From the NCBI GenBank assembly GCA_947683425.1, contig CANTUQ010000031.1, positions 6,707,001-6,771,000 of the forward strand: 64,000 nucleotides of DNA, given 5' to 3'. A program made the position numbers and the translations under genes. Below are positions 35,801 to 48,179 of the stretch, one piece after another. Positions within the stretch are counted from its first letter, which is position 1. The number at the start of each line of letters is the position of its first letter. The notes under the pieces were generated by a model. It saw nothing but the letters and a program-made list of their open reading frames with translations. It did not search any database and had not been told where the DNA came from. Origin of the DNA: Excoecaria cochinchinensis (taxonomy: Eukaryota > Streptophyta > Magnoliopsida > Malpighiales > Euphorbiaceae).

Positions 35801-38086
35801 TGTAATAACCCAAAAAATGGCCTAGTCGGAATTTGGATGTTAAGTCAGAATATTTAGGGTATTTCGATAATTTTGGTTAGTGAAATTAGAGTTAATTGGA
35901 GAAATTAGGACCTAATTGAAAGGAATTAAAGTTTGGTTAAGAAATAATTTTATTTAAGTGAGTGAAGTGGAATTGTTATGGAGCTAAGTGAGATCTTCCA
36001 AGGATTTAAAGGATATTGTGCAAAGATATTTTGTTGGGAGCCAATGGCAGCTTGCCAAGTGGATTTTGGTTGGTGGGCATTAAATGAAAGAAAAGAAAGA
36101 TAGGGGAAAAGAAGGAGAGAGAACGCAGGAATCCTGCATTCTCGTTCTCCTTTCTCTTTCAGCTCCTCTTCCTCTTTCTTTTCCCCATTTATGCCTCTTC
36201 TCCTTCTCTTTCTTGTGGCTAGAGTTTGTGAAAGTAAGTGGATGATTTTGATAGAGTTTTGAAGCAAGATTGAAGAGGTAAGTGTTGGTTTTAGATTTGT
36301 ATGTGCTTGATCTTCTTCTCCTTCTAGTTTGATTTTTGATTTGGGAAAGTTAGGGTTTTGAATTAAGATTTTTGGGTGTGTTTTGTGCAAGTTATTGGTG
36401 GCAAGAAGAAGAGTAAGGGTAAAGAGAAGGTCCTAGATTGAAGATCAGCTGGGTTTATGCTTCAAAGAGGTTTGGGAGTTTTTGGTTTTACTCTTCCCTC
36501 TTTAGGATCAAGTCAGTGTGTGTGTGTTGTGTTTGATTTCTGAAATTTTGAGTGATTTTTATGTGTATATACATGTGTTGGTTTGGGTAAGAGTGAAGGA
36601 AATGCATGTTAGTGGTTAAGGAAAATGTATGTAAGATTTGTAGTGAAAATGCATGAGTTAGGGTTACTTCTACTCTTGATGGTCTTGTTCTGAAATTTTA
36701 TTTTTTTAGTTGAATTAATTGTTTAAGTTAGTGATAATTGAGTGTATTATGATCATGAGCATGTTTAGAATGAATATGCTTAGTGAATTGAAGTGAGATG
36801 CATGATTGTATGAGTTATGTTGAATTGTGAGTTGAGTTGGCATGTTGAACAAGTGTTATTTCTGCAAAATTCTGGGTTCTGGGTGTGTTACATGGCGGTA
36901 AGGGAGGGCATACAGGGGTGTAAACCTATTTTGCCTTGGGAATTTCTTTTACCGGCCTTCCACACGGCGGTAAGGTCGTTCCATACCCCCGATTAACTTG
37001 TTACACAGCGGTAAGGAGGGTGCATACCGCCGTGTAACTTGCTTCTGTCCCTTTTATCGATGGCTTTGTTACACAGCGGTAAGGCTTCCCCATACCGCCG
37101 TGTGATGCCCTTCTGTTTTGAAATTTTTGCTTTTAAATGTTATATGGCTATGAGGGATTTGCATATTATCCTGTAATCCATATATTTTTCCAACTTTATC
37201 TTTGAAATGCTTCGCATTGTTTAGTGCTATTGCATGACCTATGTCTTGGGATTTGTTTTGCATATGTTATTGCTCTAAATTGTGTAAATAATTATGATAT
37301 GATAGTGTTTTCAATTCCTAATTCTGATATGGTTTGACTTAGTGATTATTATTATGCTAGTGTTTGGACTTGTGCCATGTAATATTGCCTAGTGAATGTT
37401 TAGTGAAGATTTTAGTCTGATGTTATGGCTCTTGGTTTTGGTATTGTCTAGTGCTATGTCTAGAGTCAGTGAGTTGAGCCTGAAGTGTCACGGTAGTGGA
37501 TAGATAAGCATGCTTATAAAGTAATAGTGAGTGCAGCTGCCTATGATGGCCCCGTTTGGGTCTTTCGGCCGACCTCCGAGATGATCATTCTAAAAGTGAA
37601 AATGTTTTGAGACTTCGGCCTCCCTTACTAAAAATGTTTTGAGGCTTCGGTCTCCAGTGTAGTGTAGTGTAGTGTGTGATTGAGGCCCAGCCTCTCACAT
37701 TTGATACTGTTCGCTGTATCCCCTGCAGTGTAGTGCTCCCGTATCCATAGCTAATGAGATTCAGGCTAATGTTTGAGTAGTTTGAGTATATGTGCAGGGT
37801 AGTGCTATGTCTCGATGAGTGGTTTGGGCTGATGCTTATACATGTTGTGGTTTAGGCATTTATTGTATTATCTTGAGTTAGTGCTTGTGGTTCCAGTATG
37901 CTATGCATGTAATATTTCGTATTTTGGCATGGTAAGTATTTTTGTCTGTGTATATATTTGTATTTTGCATGATTTACCGCATTCCAGTTTGGTGTATAGT
38001 GTATGCTTCCACTGTTTTGCATGTTTGTGAGTGAGTGTCGATAGCACCCCCGTTATCCTTCCAATGGGGGTGTCGGGGGGGTTACA
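35801..38086 (+). repeat. U 5' LTR (2286 bp)
   Basis: TGTAATAACCC...GGGGGTTACA. It contains a splice donor GAAGAG/GTAAGT at 36277/36278, the palindrome ATAAGCATGCTTAT at 37504-37517 followed by GCAGCTGC, and an array of ACACGGCGGTAAGG...CCGCCGTGTAA inverted repeats at 36888-37103. No TATA box was identified with confidence. Confidence 0.92.
36888..37103. repeat. Palindrome array in U 5' LTR
   Basis: Left arms (ACAyrGCGGTAAGG) start at 36890, 36962, 37003 and 37071, most followed by a CATACC...GTGTAA right arm; spacings are 72, 41 and 68 bp. A matching array is at 45120-45333 in the 3' LTR. Confidence 0.82.
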
Positions 38087-38087
38087 G

Positions 38088-38104
38088 TTTGTCATATCAG
38101 AGCG
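38088..38104 (+). other. U primer binding site (diverged initiator-Met type)
   Basis: ATATCAGAGC lies just inside the 5' LTR, matching the TGGTATCAGAGC consensus in its 3' part. The first bases are mutated. Confidence 0.65.
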
Positions 38105-38212
38105 CCGATTTAGCTAGTTTTGGTTATCTGTTATTGTTTGAGTGTTGGGTTTTTGCATGCGAGTTGGTTTTGTGTCGTGGCCTAATGTAGATGTGTCCTG
38201 TGTAGTGTCTAG

Positions 38213-38599
38213 ATGGAGCTTGATCCGAGTGAGAATGTGGGCGAGACAACGAAAAGTGTAAACCCGATCGGAGTTGATCAGAATGTTCCCGAGCATCCTT
38301 CAGTTGGAGATTCTGGCCCGTTCTCGATGATGAGACGTTAGTGCGAGGGTTGCTACAGTTTGTGAACCTATTGACTGCTTCTTGGGCTTCTCAAGGTTCT
38401 GTTCAGCAATTGCCTCAGAAGAGAAAGGTATTGGGTAGAGACGTGTCAGCGAGAAAGAAAAGTCGGAGTATACCGATATGTCAGCACTGCCATAAACAAC
38501 ATTGGGGTCAGTGTCGGAAACTCACGGGTGCCTGTTTCTAGTACGAAAGCAAGGAACATCGGCTCAGAGATTGTCCTAAGAAGAGAGAGAACCTGGCTT
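38213..38599 (+). pseudogene. U gag remnant with zinc knuckle
   Basis: ATG 38213 follows an AG acceptor (GTGTCTAG) and opens 42 codons before a TAG at 38339. Another frame then carries a nuclear-localisation-like KRKV and KKSR stretch and a CCHC-type start CQHCHKQHWGQC. It continues past a stop to a second knuckle-like piece ending LRDCPKK. This is the N-terminus and C-terminus of a Tekay-like gag joined by deletion of the middle. The U gag start aligns with that of Z. No coat function is possible. T interrupts it at 38600. Confidence 0.8.
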
Positions 38600-41500
38600 T
38601 GTAACACCCTTATACCCGTAAGTGATGCGGATACCGGATGTCACAACAATGCACTGCATTGCCAATTACTGATGATACACTTGAAAGCTCTGAATTTTTT
38701 TTTATAACAAACACAACAATACATACACAATAACATAACAATACATTAACAAATAAATTACCTATCCATACCATAGCTTTCCCCAACTACGCTTGTATAC
38801 ATGCCATGCAAATCCTTCGGTCCTTACTGCCGCTCAATCTTCGATTACTTCTACACCTTCGGCCACGTCTAACCATCACAACCTGCGCACAATAATACTT
38901 TCATGCTGAGCATTAAAATGCTCAGTGGTGGATACTTATCCTAAGTTTTCCATACTAATCCTACATAGTTGATCACTTAATTGTTTTACTTTATTTAGGT
39001 TATGTGGTCAATTATTTTTAAGTCTTTTTAAACAGTTTATAACATACTTTAATGGCGTTCACTAACCTTATCTTTGTCATTACCACTATTATCACTAATC
39101 AATGTCTTTAACTTTATCACTACTCTGCAATTCGTTATTCGCTAACATACCATTAACAATCTCACTATCACTTACACTGTTAACCTTTACACTTATCGAT
39201 TTCACCGTCATTTGCACTATTAATCTTTATAGTTATCAATTTCACTACTATTTGTCAATTTCGTTATTTTACTTTATTTATTGGTTTTATTCTTTTCATT
39301 CCTATTATCTCTGACTTATCTTGTGCACTAATGTCTCTTGTCGCTTAACACTTTATTCGGTTTATCATTTACGATTAATTCCATACGTATCTCTTTTTAA
39401 TACTTTTATCTTTGTAAATAATCTATTAGATTCTTCTTTTAATTTGTATGTTCGATTACAATTTAATTTCAGACACTAAATTGTTTATCAAATTACTTAA
39501 TAATTTATCGTTATTTCACTACTAGTAACGCTGATCAAATACTATTACTTTCTTCCTTTACTATTTCGATTCAACACTTATCAATAATTTTACCTTATGA
39601 TATCACTTATCAACTTCATTTCACTTAGACACTCGTTTTGTTTAACAATTTTCACTTATCACTTAGCTATCAATTGACCTACAACTGTCTCTTTTTATTA
39701 TTCATTTGGTGCACATATATGTCATTATAAATTTTGTTACTAATATGCTATTTCTTAATCGACTTTGGTCACTTATATTATTATTCACAATAATGACCTA
39801 TCTATTTTTTTTTACCTTAACACTATTTATTAATCACTCTATTCTTAATCACTATTACTGTAAAAATCCTTATCTCCCAATATACTCAATTAAGCACTTC
39901 TAATATTCTAATTATTCTGGCTACACTTAATTTGCCAATCCTACTTATTACCTTTATTCAATTAATTTACATTGTACTTTTATTCACTGTAGCCTCTTAA
40001 TAATTAATTTTACAATTTAATCTCTCTATGTTTCTTACAATTTAAAACACTATCTTTCCATTTCACTTGATTTATATTATCATTTTTATCTACCTTATTA
40101 TTTATTTGTTTTCAAATATCATCTCTAAATTTACATATACATAAAACCAATTTATTCTACGTAGTAGTCTATTTCTTTTCCATTTACACTTAAATATTAT
40201 TACTAGCCTTGTTATAATCAATTACGTTTAAGTCCAATAAATTTTCACTTATTTACAATAACGCCACTAATGTACCTATTTACCCTTTATTGTCACTAGC
40301 ATAGTAGTTAAATCACAATTAATTTAATTCCTTATTCACTTAATATTTAATCAAACAATGTTATTCTAAAATTCTTAATTGTTCTCTCACTAATTACAGA
40401 CATGCATTTATTATCTCTCTTATTGTATGATTACATTTTAGTCCCTTTCTTAGCCTCATCATCGCCAATTTGCAACTTAGTCCCTTACTTTATGCTAAAT
40501 TACAATTTAGCCTTTAATTATTTTATATTTACGAAATTTTCACTGCTTAATTTCATTATTACACTACTTTATTATTTAGCATACCAATTTCCACCTAGTT
40601 AATACCATAATATTTTCCTCATCTTACACTTTAGTCCCCACATTATTCATTAATTTCAACATTATCATTCCAATTTACTATAATTACAATTATGCCACTA
40701 ATTATAATTAGTCTCACTTTTAATATTATTATTAACTCTCAATTTTACATTTTAGTCCTTAAATCACTTATTTAAATTATTTATTCACTTATCCATAAAT
40801 TTTCACTAACTACAATTAATCAATTAATTCCAATAATTTATTCAATTATTTCCTCAATATAATGACCCACTTAAATTCATTAATTAATTAACTATACTAC
40901 TATTTTGCCAATTAACATATTTTTATACTAATTTACTACTTAATCTCATTTTAATCATAATATTTATTAAATCACTCTAATTACATTAAAAATACATATA
41001 TTCCATAATTACTCCACCAATTTTAATTACTTACACTTAAGTCCTTAATCTTTTCACTTAATTCCATATACGTCCCTAACTTTTCCATTAATTACATCTA
41101 TGTCCCATCTTTTACATTAATTACATTTATGTCCTTACTTTTACCATAAAACCATCCATATCCTTTCTTTTTCACTAATTTCATTTATGTCCTCATTTTC
41201 CACTTAATTACCATTTTACCCTCACTTGCTCAATAATTACCCTTTTAACATTATTTACTTTCCATTTTACACTTTTACCCTTATTTACTTATTTAATTAC
41301 TATTTTACCCTTTTACACTTAATTACCACTTTTAACCTTATATTTTCACTAAATTACATTAGGTCCTTATTTTATCACTTTTTCTCTAATTTACTATTTT
41401 AACCTCATATTTTGCCAAAATTACAATTTTACCCTTACACTTACACTTTTTACCTAACTTGCTCACTTTTTACCAACTTTTTATAAAATTATTATTTTAC

Positions 41501-43828
41501 CCCTAAACTTTCTATTTACTTCATTTTAGTCCCGTTTTTACTCTTTTTCACCAATTTAACTATTTTAACCATTTTTATCACATATTTACCAGAATGTCCA
41601 TAGTATACACCTGGTAGAAAACCTAATGACCAGATATGTGGGACATGGGCTCCACAGACCCATTACACTATAAAATGATCCCAGTAGGACCATTTTCACT
41701 GCACTGCACTACACTGAACACTAATTTACACTGAGCACTGAGATAAGCCATCGCTAGCCTATCAATATCGAGTTGCTATGACTCGTACCGCAGTGTGAAA
41801 TCCCTATGGCTAGCTATTTATATCCTGGACTAGTTTTCACTACCAAATAACTACTAAGGGCAATATTTCATCATTATTCATAGAAACATCACATTATACC
41901 ATCACACTTATTTTGTCATACACTTCATTTTCACTTACCACTTCACATACACACTCTTTAATCATCACTTAATCATATTATGCTATCACATTACATTAAT
42001 TATCAAAATACACACTTTATTCCTTATAAATACCATTCGGGCAGTGAATCACTTTTTCACATCAGGCACTTTAATTTCATTTAATCACTCATTCATACTC
42101 TTTACATATTAGACGTGCTATAAATATTATTTATATGCCATAATTCATCATATATCTTAATTAAACCCTTTATATGCCATTCGGCCACTACACTAACTTT
42201 CTATTTAGTTCACTTTAATTCCATTCAATCATTCAATTTACATATTGTATTAGCCATAAACATCATTTACTTGCTATGTTACACAACATAACTCATTATT
42301 TCCTTTAGTATTCCATTCGATCACAACCTTACCATTTCATTATAATTTCTTTTAATTTCTTTAATCACTCTATTATGCTTTAAACTTATTATATACATTA
42401 TATCCATCATTTATATGCCATACTCATCATTAGATCTTGATGAAATCCTTTAGTAACCATTCGACCTACACTAGAGTTTTCATTCCATTATGTCTTAATT
42501 TCGTCTAATCATATTTATACACTACATTAAGTCCATGAATTATGAATATCACATTAGATTTAATTAAACATGCCTAAATCTCATTTTCACACTTAAATGT
42601 AACCTAAAATATGTACAAAATCAATGGAAAATGAATGATAATGTATCTACTCACCTTAGATTATTGTTCTCTACATCATTAACATGCTCTCCATGCCATA
42701 ACTCCTTGAAACTCCATCATTCCCTTTAATTCCCTAAGGTGGCTGAATTCAAAAATCCACATAACATTCAAACCAAACTTTCAATATGAAATCTAACATC
42801 ACAAATGTGTTCTACACCCTCAAAAACCCCCATAGGGACCAATAAACTAAATTAAAAACCCTTAAATCACATACCTCAAATCTTGACATAAACTTTGCAC
42901 ACTTGATTTCCTCAACTTCCAGTGCTCTAAATGGACTCCAATAACATCTATATGATTTTAGAGGAGCTAAAATTTGTCCAGGAGGTTGAATTTTGGGGAA
43001 ATATTGGAGAAATAAAGAAGAAAAATGGAGGAGAAGTGAAGAAAAACCATTCAGTTTTGAAGAAAAGAAGGAGGTCGGTTTTGGCAGGATTTCTCTAGAG
43101 AAATCTGGGCTCCTCCCTTCTTATATACCCCTTTAATGAACCAAACCGGTCCAACCAAGGTGGTCCAACCGATTTAAACCAAAATTTTGATTTTTCAGTT
43201 CAATTGCACTTTTCCAAAGTATCTATATGTTCCTCTCATTATTTTCACTTATAACTAATTCCATTGATATTAAAACATCAAAAATAGGCTTCCTATAAAT
43301 TTTTAACTCAATCGGAGTCCATTTGGGCCTCGGTTTACTTAAACCGGTCTAATTCGATCAATTTTTCTTCTACCGTAAAATACAACTCTAAAGCTGTCAA
43401 AATTCACAGATAACACTTCTATTGTCTTATTCTACACACTCAACATCCATTAGGCCTCATTCACTATTTATAAGCCCTCGGTCAAACCTCGTTCAAACCC
43501 CAATTCAAATTGAACCTAACTGGAGGCAAACTTCAAAATGACTTTTGAAGGTCAATTTAACTCCGTTTTCAACTCAAATTTCACCAGTAGACTCTTGACG
43601 GCCTACAAATAATTTTTGTGAAATAATAAAAATTCTGAAAATGGACAGCTGGGTTAACTGTATAGCCACCCCGAGGTTACCCATCCCAGAATCGCTATAC
43701 TTCCAGCACACTTAACACTAAACTTTAATGCTGGTAAACTCACTCCCTACACTGTTCGACGTTGCGATCATCATGATAACACTGAAATTATTCACTGACA
43801 CTTCTAGACCCGTATTTGGGCCATTACA
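38600..43828 (-). mobile_element. T: very large LTR-like insert (5229 bp)
   Basis: Ends are TGTAACACCC (38600) and ...GGCCATTACA (43828). Read on the minus strand it begins TGTAATGGCCC, like many plant LTRs, and has splice donors AAG/GTGAGT at 42655/42654 and GAG/GTATGT near 42876, plus a CTGAGC...GCTCAG hairpin near 38914-38935. I find no 5-bp TSD (ggctt versus agcaa). It may be a solo LTR whose ends were changed by unequal recombination or deletion. From 38990 to 42600 it is very AT-rich with short C/T tracts and no gene. Confidence 0.6.
40380..41580. repeat. Degenerate TTTAGTCC / TTATGTCC repeat field in T
   Basis: A motif like TTACAyTTTAGTCCyTT or TTACATTTATGTCCTT recurs about every 25-45 bases, many copies diverged to TTTTACCCTTA. 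On the minus strand this reads GGACTAAATTGTAA, a phrase common in plant LTRs. It appears to be an old tandem expansion. No coding signal. Confidence 0.6.
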
Positions 43829-44043
43829 AGCAAGAAAAGAGTTAGCCGTGGATCCTGAGGATCAAGGAACTTCGGGTGGTTTAGCTAGAGCCTTTGCTAT
43901 AATCGAGAAGGAAGTGAAGGAGTCTGCAGGTCCTTCCGGTAAGTTTATATTGTTCAGTTTGTGTTTATTTTCGGTTTGGGTTGTTTGGATGTAAGTGGTT
44001 AGCGGAGAAATTTCGAGGACCAAATTTCTTAAGGGGGAGAGAT
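43829..44043 (+). other. U interior 3' end with polypurine tract
   Basis: About 215 bases between T and the 3' LTR. It ends in TTCGAGGACCAAATTTCTTAAGGGGGAGAGAT immediately before TGTAACAATCC, described here as a GAGGACC phrase followed by an A/G-rich polypurine tract, as in Z. An open frame over the first 150 bases may be a pol tail remnant; I do not recognise it. Confidence 0.75.
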
Positions 44044-46314
44044 TGTAACAATCCAAAAAGGGTTTAGTCGGAATTTGGATGTTAAGTCAGAATATTTAGG
44101 GTATTTTTGGTAATTCTGTTTAGTGAAATTGGAGTTAATTGGAGAAATTAAGGACCTAATTAAAAGGAATTAAAGTTTTTGTTTAAGTGAGTGAAGTGGA
44201 ATTGTGAAGGAGCTAAGTGAGATTTTTCAAGGATTTAAAGGATATTGTGCAAAGATATTTTGTTGGGAGCCAATGGGAGCTTGCCAAGTGGATTTTGGTT
44301 GGTGGGCATTAAATGAAAGAAAAGAAAGATAGGGGAAAAGAAGGAGAGAGAACGCAGGAATCCTGCATTCCCGTTCTCCTCTCTCTTTCAGCTCCTCTTC
44401 CTCTTTCTTTTTCCCATTTCTGCCTTTCCACCTTGTCTTTCTTGTGGATGGAGTTTGTGCAAGTTAGTGGGTGATTTTGATAGAGTTTTGAAGCAAGATT
44501 GAAGAGGTAAGTGTTGGTTTTAGAGTTGTATGTGCTTCATCTTCTTCTCCTTCTGGTTTGGCTTTTGATTTGGGAAAGTTAGGGTTTTGGATTAAGATTT
44601 CTTGGTTTGTTTTGTGCAAGTTATTGGTGGAAAGAAGAAGAAGAGCAAGGGTAAAGAGAAGGTCCTAGATTGAAGATCAGCTGGGTTTGTGCTTTAAAGA
44701 GGTTTGGGAGTTTTTGTTTCTGCTCTTCTCTCTTTCGGATCAAGTCAGTGCATGTGTGTGTTGTGCTTGATTTCTGAAATTTTGAGTGATTTTTATGTGT
44801 ATATACATGTGTTGGTTTGGGTAAGAGTGAAGGAAATACATGTTAGTGGTTAAGGAAAATGTATGTAAGATTTGTAGTGAAAATGCACGAGTTCGGGTTA
44901 CTTCTACTCTTTTTGCTCTTGTTCTGAAATTTTGTGTTTTCAGTTGAATTAATTGTTTAAGTTAGTGATAATTGAGTGTATTATGATCATGAGCATGTTT
45001 ATAATGAATATGCTTAGTGAATTAAAGTGGGATGCATGATTTTATGAGTTATGTTGAATTGTGAGTTGAGTTGGCATGTTGAACAAGTGTTATTTCTGCA
45101 AAATTCGTGGTTCTAGGTGTGTTACACGGCGGTAAGGGAGGGCATCGTGTAAACCTATTCTGCCTTGGGGATTTCTTTTGTCGTCCTTCCACATAGCGGT
45201 AAGGTCGTTCCATACTGCCGTGTAACAAGTTACAAGGCGGTAAGGAGGGTGCATACGCCGTGTAACTTACTTCTGTCCCTTTTATCGGTGGCTTTGTTAC
45301 ACGGCGGTAAGGCTTCCCCAAACCGCCATGTGATGCCCTTCTGTTTTGAAATTTTTTCTTTTAAATTTATATGGCTATGAGGGATTTGCATATTATCCTG
45401 TAATCCATATATTTTTTTCAAATTTATCTTTGAAATGCTTCGCATGGTTTAGTGCTATTGCATGACCTATGTCTTAGGATTTGTTTTGCATATGTTATTG
45501 CTCTAAATTGTGTAAATAATTATGATATGATAGTGTTTTTAATTCCTCATTCTGATATGGTTTGACTTAGTGATTATTATTATGATAGTGTTTGGACTTG
45601 TGCCATGTAATATTGCCTAGTGAATGTTTAGTGAAGATTTTAGTCTGATGTTATGGCTCTTGGTTTTGGTATTGTCTAGTGCTATGTCTAGAGTCAGTGA
45701 GTTGAGCCTGAAGTGTCATGGTAGTGGATAGATAAGCATGCTTATAAAGGGATATTGAGTGTAGCTGCCTATGATGGCCCCGTTTGGGTCTTTCGGCCGA
45801 CCTCCGAGATGGTCATTCTAAAAGTGAAAATGTTTTGAGACTTCGGCCTCCCTTACTAAAAATGTTTTGAGGCTTCGGTCTCCAGTGTAGTGTAGTGTAG
45901 TGTGTGATCGAGGCCCAGCCTCTCACATTTGATATTGTTCGTAGTATCCCCTGCAGTGTAGTGCTCCCGTATCCACAGTTAATGAGATTCAGGCTAATGT
46001 TTGAGTAGTTTGAGTATATGTGCAGTGTAGTGCTATGTCTCGATGAGTGGTTTGGGCTGATGCTTATACATGTTGTGGCTTAGGCATTTATTGTATTATC
46101 TTGAGTTAGTGCTTGTGGTTCCGGTATGCTATGCATGTGATATTCTGTATTTTGGCATGGTAAGTATTTTGGTTTGTGTATATATTTGTATTTTGCATGA
46201 TTTACCGCATTCTGGTTTAGTGTATAGTGTATGATTTCGCTATTCTGCATGATTGTGAGTGAGTGTCGGTAGCGCACCAGGCATCCTTCCAACGGGGGTG
46301 TCGGTGGGGTTACA
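44044..46314 (+). repeat. U 3' LTR (2271 bp)
   Basis: Aligns with 35801-38086 throughout, with many substitutions and small indels, so U is much older than Z. Splice donor at 44506/44507, palindrome array 45120-45333, ATAAGCATGCTTAT at 45732-45745. Ends GGGGTTACA at 46314. Confidence 0.92.
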
Positions 46315-46731
46315 GTTTTGACTAGCTTAATGGTAGTGGGATTCTATTAATTAAGGACTTATTCCCTAGGTCCTTGGTTCGAATCCCACGACAGGCAAAA
46401 ATGCACAAGGGGAAGTGTAAAGATCGTGAGTGCAACACAGTGGCTAGTGAGCAAAGCGCTGGGAAGGCCCGACGGTATATGTTTCGGGGATAGCCCTCGG
46501 TCGGCCGCCACCGAGTTGTTACAAAAAGTCTAGCCTAATGGTAGTGAGATTCTATGAATTAAGGACTTATTCCCTAGGTCCTTGGTTCGAATCTCACGAA
46601 AGCCAAAAATGCACAAGGGGAAGTGTAAAGATCATGAGCGCAACACGGTGGCTTGTGAGCTACACGCTGGGAAGGCCCGACAGGATATGTTTTGGGGATA
46701 GCCCTCGGTCGGCCGCCACCGGGTTGTTACA
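46315..46731 (+). repeat. Tandem pair of tRNA-derived SINE-like units at the U terminus
   Basis: Two similar units of about 208 bp. Each has an A-box-like TAGCyTAATGGTAGTG (46323 and 46531) and a B-box GGTTCGAATCyC (46376 and 46584), the RNA polymerase III promoter of tRNA-derived SINEs. They end CGGCCGCCACCG.GTT followed by GTTACA. GTTACA stands before the first, between the two and after the second (46309-46314, 46518-46523, 46726-46731). A folded tRNA is not apparent beyond the promoter boxes. An open frame over the second unit is incidental. Confidence 0.75.
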
Positions 46732-46736
46732 CCCTC

Positions 46737-47295
46737 TCTCGGTCAGTCTTCATTTTTTAGCCTTATTTTGTTTTCATTTGTGGTGTATATTTCTTTTTCT
46801 AAGTACGATTTCAGCTCTTGAATTTTTGTGTGTTTTTTAGTTAATTTGTTAGAACAAAGCTGAAAATAGTTGTTGAATTTGAATTCTGGACAAAATTAGT
46901 GCTATGAACGGTAGTAATTGAACCATAAATAAGTAGGAAAATGAATGTCTACAACCTGTTTGATATAACGCTCCAACAAACAATTTAAATTTTAATTGTG
47001 AATTTCTGCTATAAAAGCTATAAATAATGCCTTAGATTTATGAAGCAGCATTCTTGAACTAACAATTTCCTCACACAAATTTATGATCCATCTACAAAAA
47101 TAACAAATTGGCTAATATTGATTTGTCTAAAATTTTTGTACTGCTAATTTTTTTGCAAAAAGAATAAACAATAAAAAAAATCACTTGAATTCCTCTTGAG
47201 CCTTTTCTATCACCGTTGGCCATATTTAATTACATTTGAGTTTATCATTTTATTTTGCTCATTGTTGGAGGGAGTATCTGCTTTCATATCAATGT

Positions 47296-47333
<38 letters not shown>

Positions 47334-48179
47334 TTTCCATTTACCTTCTCCTTGGTTGGAATTGAAAAGTCCACCCATATTAGTCATATTTAGAGCTCCA
47401 AGGACTAAAAGTGGCCACCTAGAATTTGGAAAGAAAACTATTCATAATAAGATTTTATTTAAATTTAGTACGATAATAAAATGTAAGCCAAAATACTTTT
47501 CAATGTACCTGTGTAGTAAAACTATGTTGCTCAATATCTTGAAGCATATTTGAAAATGTTCCCTATTCAATATATTATTCTGAAAAATTGCATAATGTCA
47601 TTTATTAAAAATATAAGAAGTTATTAAAAAAAGGAAAATTAATGTGACAAACTGGTTGAGTTGGATATATTAATTATCTGCATTGTTCAATATTAAGAAA
47701 TATATATAATACATATGGAATATTATGTCGCTTATTGAAATTGTAATTAACAAATCACTTCAATTTGTATCTTTTTTTAGGTCGATATTATTTCACTTCA
47801 TTAATTGAGCAATATAAATCTAGTTATGCCGAACTATGATATCATGATTTTTACATTACAGTTTAACAATAATAAGTAACTATTATAGAACTTGGATGTA
47901 TAGAAAAATAAACACCCTTTTTTGAAGGGATTTAAGGTTTTATTAACTATGCAAGATTTCAGCCTTAATTTGATTCTAATTCTTTGGAAATGAAGATGAT
48001 TGTGATTATAATTTACTACTGAGTGATGATAGCTACTAATTCGTTTTACTAATTTTATATCAAGTGAGAAAAGCTATTAGTGTATCAATAATATTTTGTT
48101 TTATATTTTACTTTTTATACAAATGAAATTTTCTAATAGTTGCTAATCAATTTCATACGTTTCAAGTAAAAAAAAATGC
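46737..48179 (+). mobile_element. CACTA element interior, non-coding
   Basis: AT-rich sequence after U in the outermost layer. No convincing ORF or gene signal. It is probably intron or spacer upstream of the transposase relic. Confidence 0.45.
47296..47332 (+). repeat. (AAT)12 microsatellite
   Basis: About twelve uninterrupted AAT triplets. Likely polymorphic. Confidence 0.95.

Larger units (their letters stand above)
35801..46731 (+). mobile_element. U: Tekay-like chromovirus relic with nested T and SINEs
   Basis: 5' LTR 35801-38086, interior 38087-38599 plus 43829-44043, 3' LTR 44044-46314, then a SINE pair reaching 46731. The TSD ccctc occurs at 35796-35800 and 46732-46736, which places the end of the insertion after the SINEs. 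The interior has an initiator-Met-like primer site, a gag start, a zinc-knuckle remnant and a polypurine tract, but most of gag-pol is missing. Plus orientation. Confidence 0.88.

Noticed and set aside
38595..43833. Target duplication for T
   Set aside because: ggctt and agcaa do not match; I could not shift the ends to obtain a match.
43728..43994. 88-codon frame spanning the right end of T
   Set aside because: It crosses the T/U junction at 43828/43829, so it cannot be an original gene; only the part after 43829 could be a pol tail.
46323..46600. Possible tRNA genes from A-box and B-box matches
   Set aside because: Only the internal promoter boxes fit; no cloverleaf or acceptor pairing is apparent, and the units are 208-bp tandem copies with a SINE-like tail.
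46538..46840. 100-codon frame near the U end
   Set aside because: It starts in the SINE unit and runs into the CACTA flank across a target duplication.
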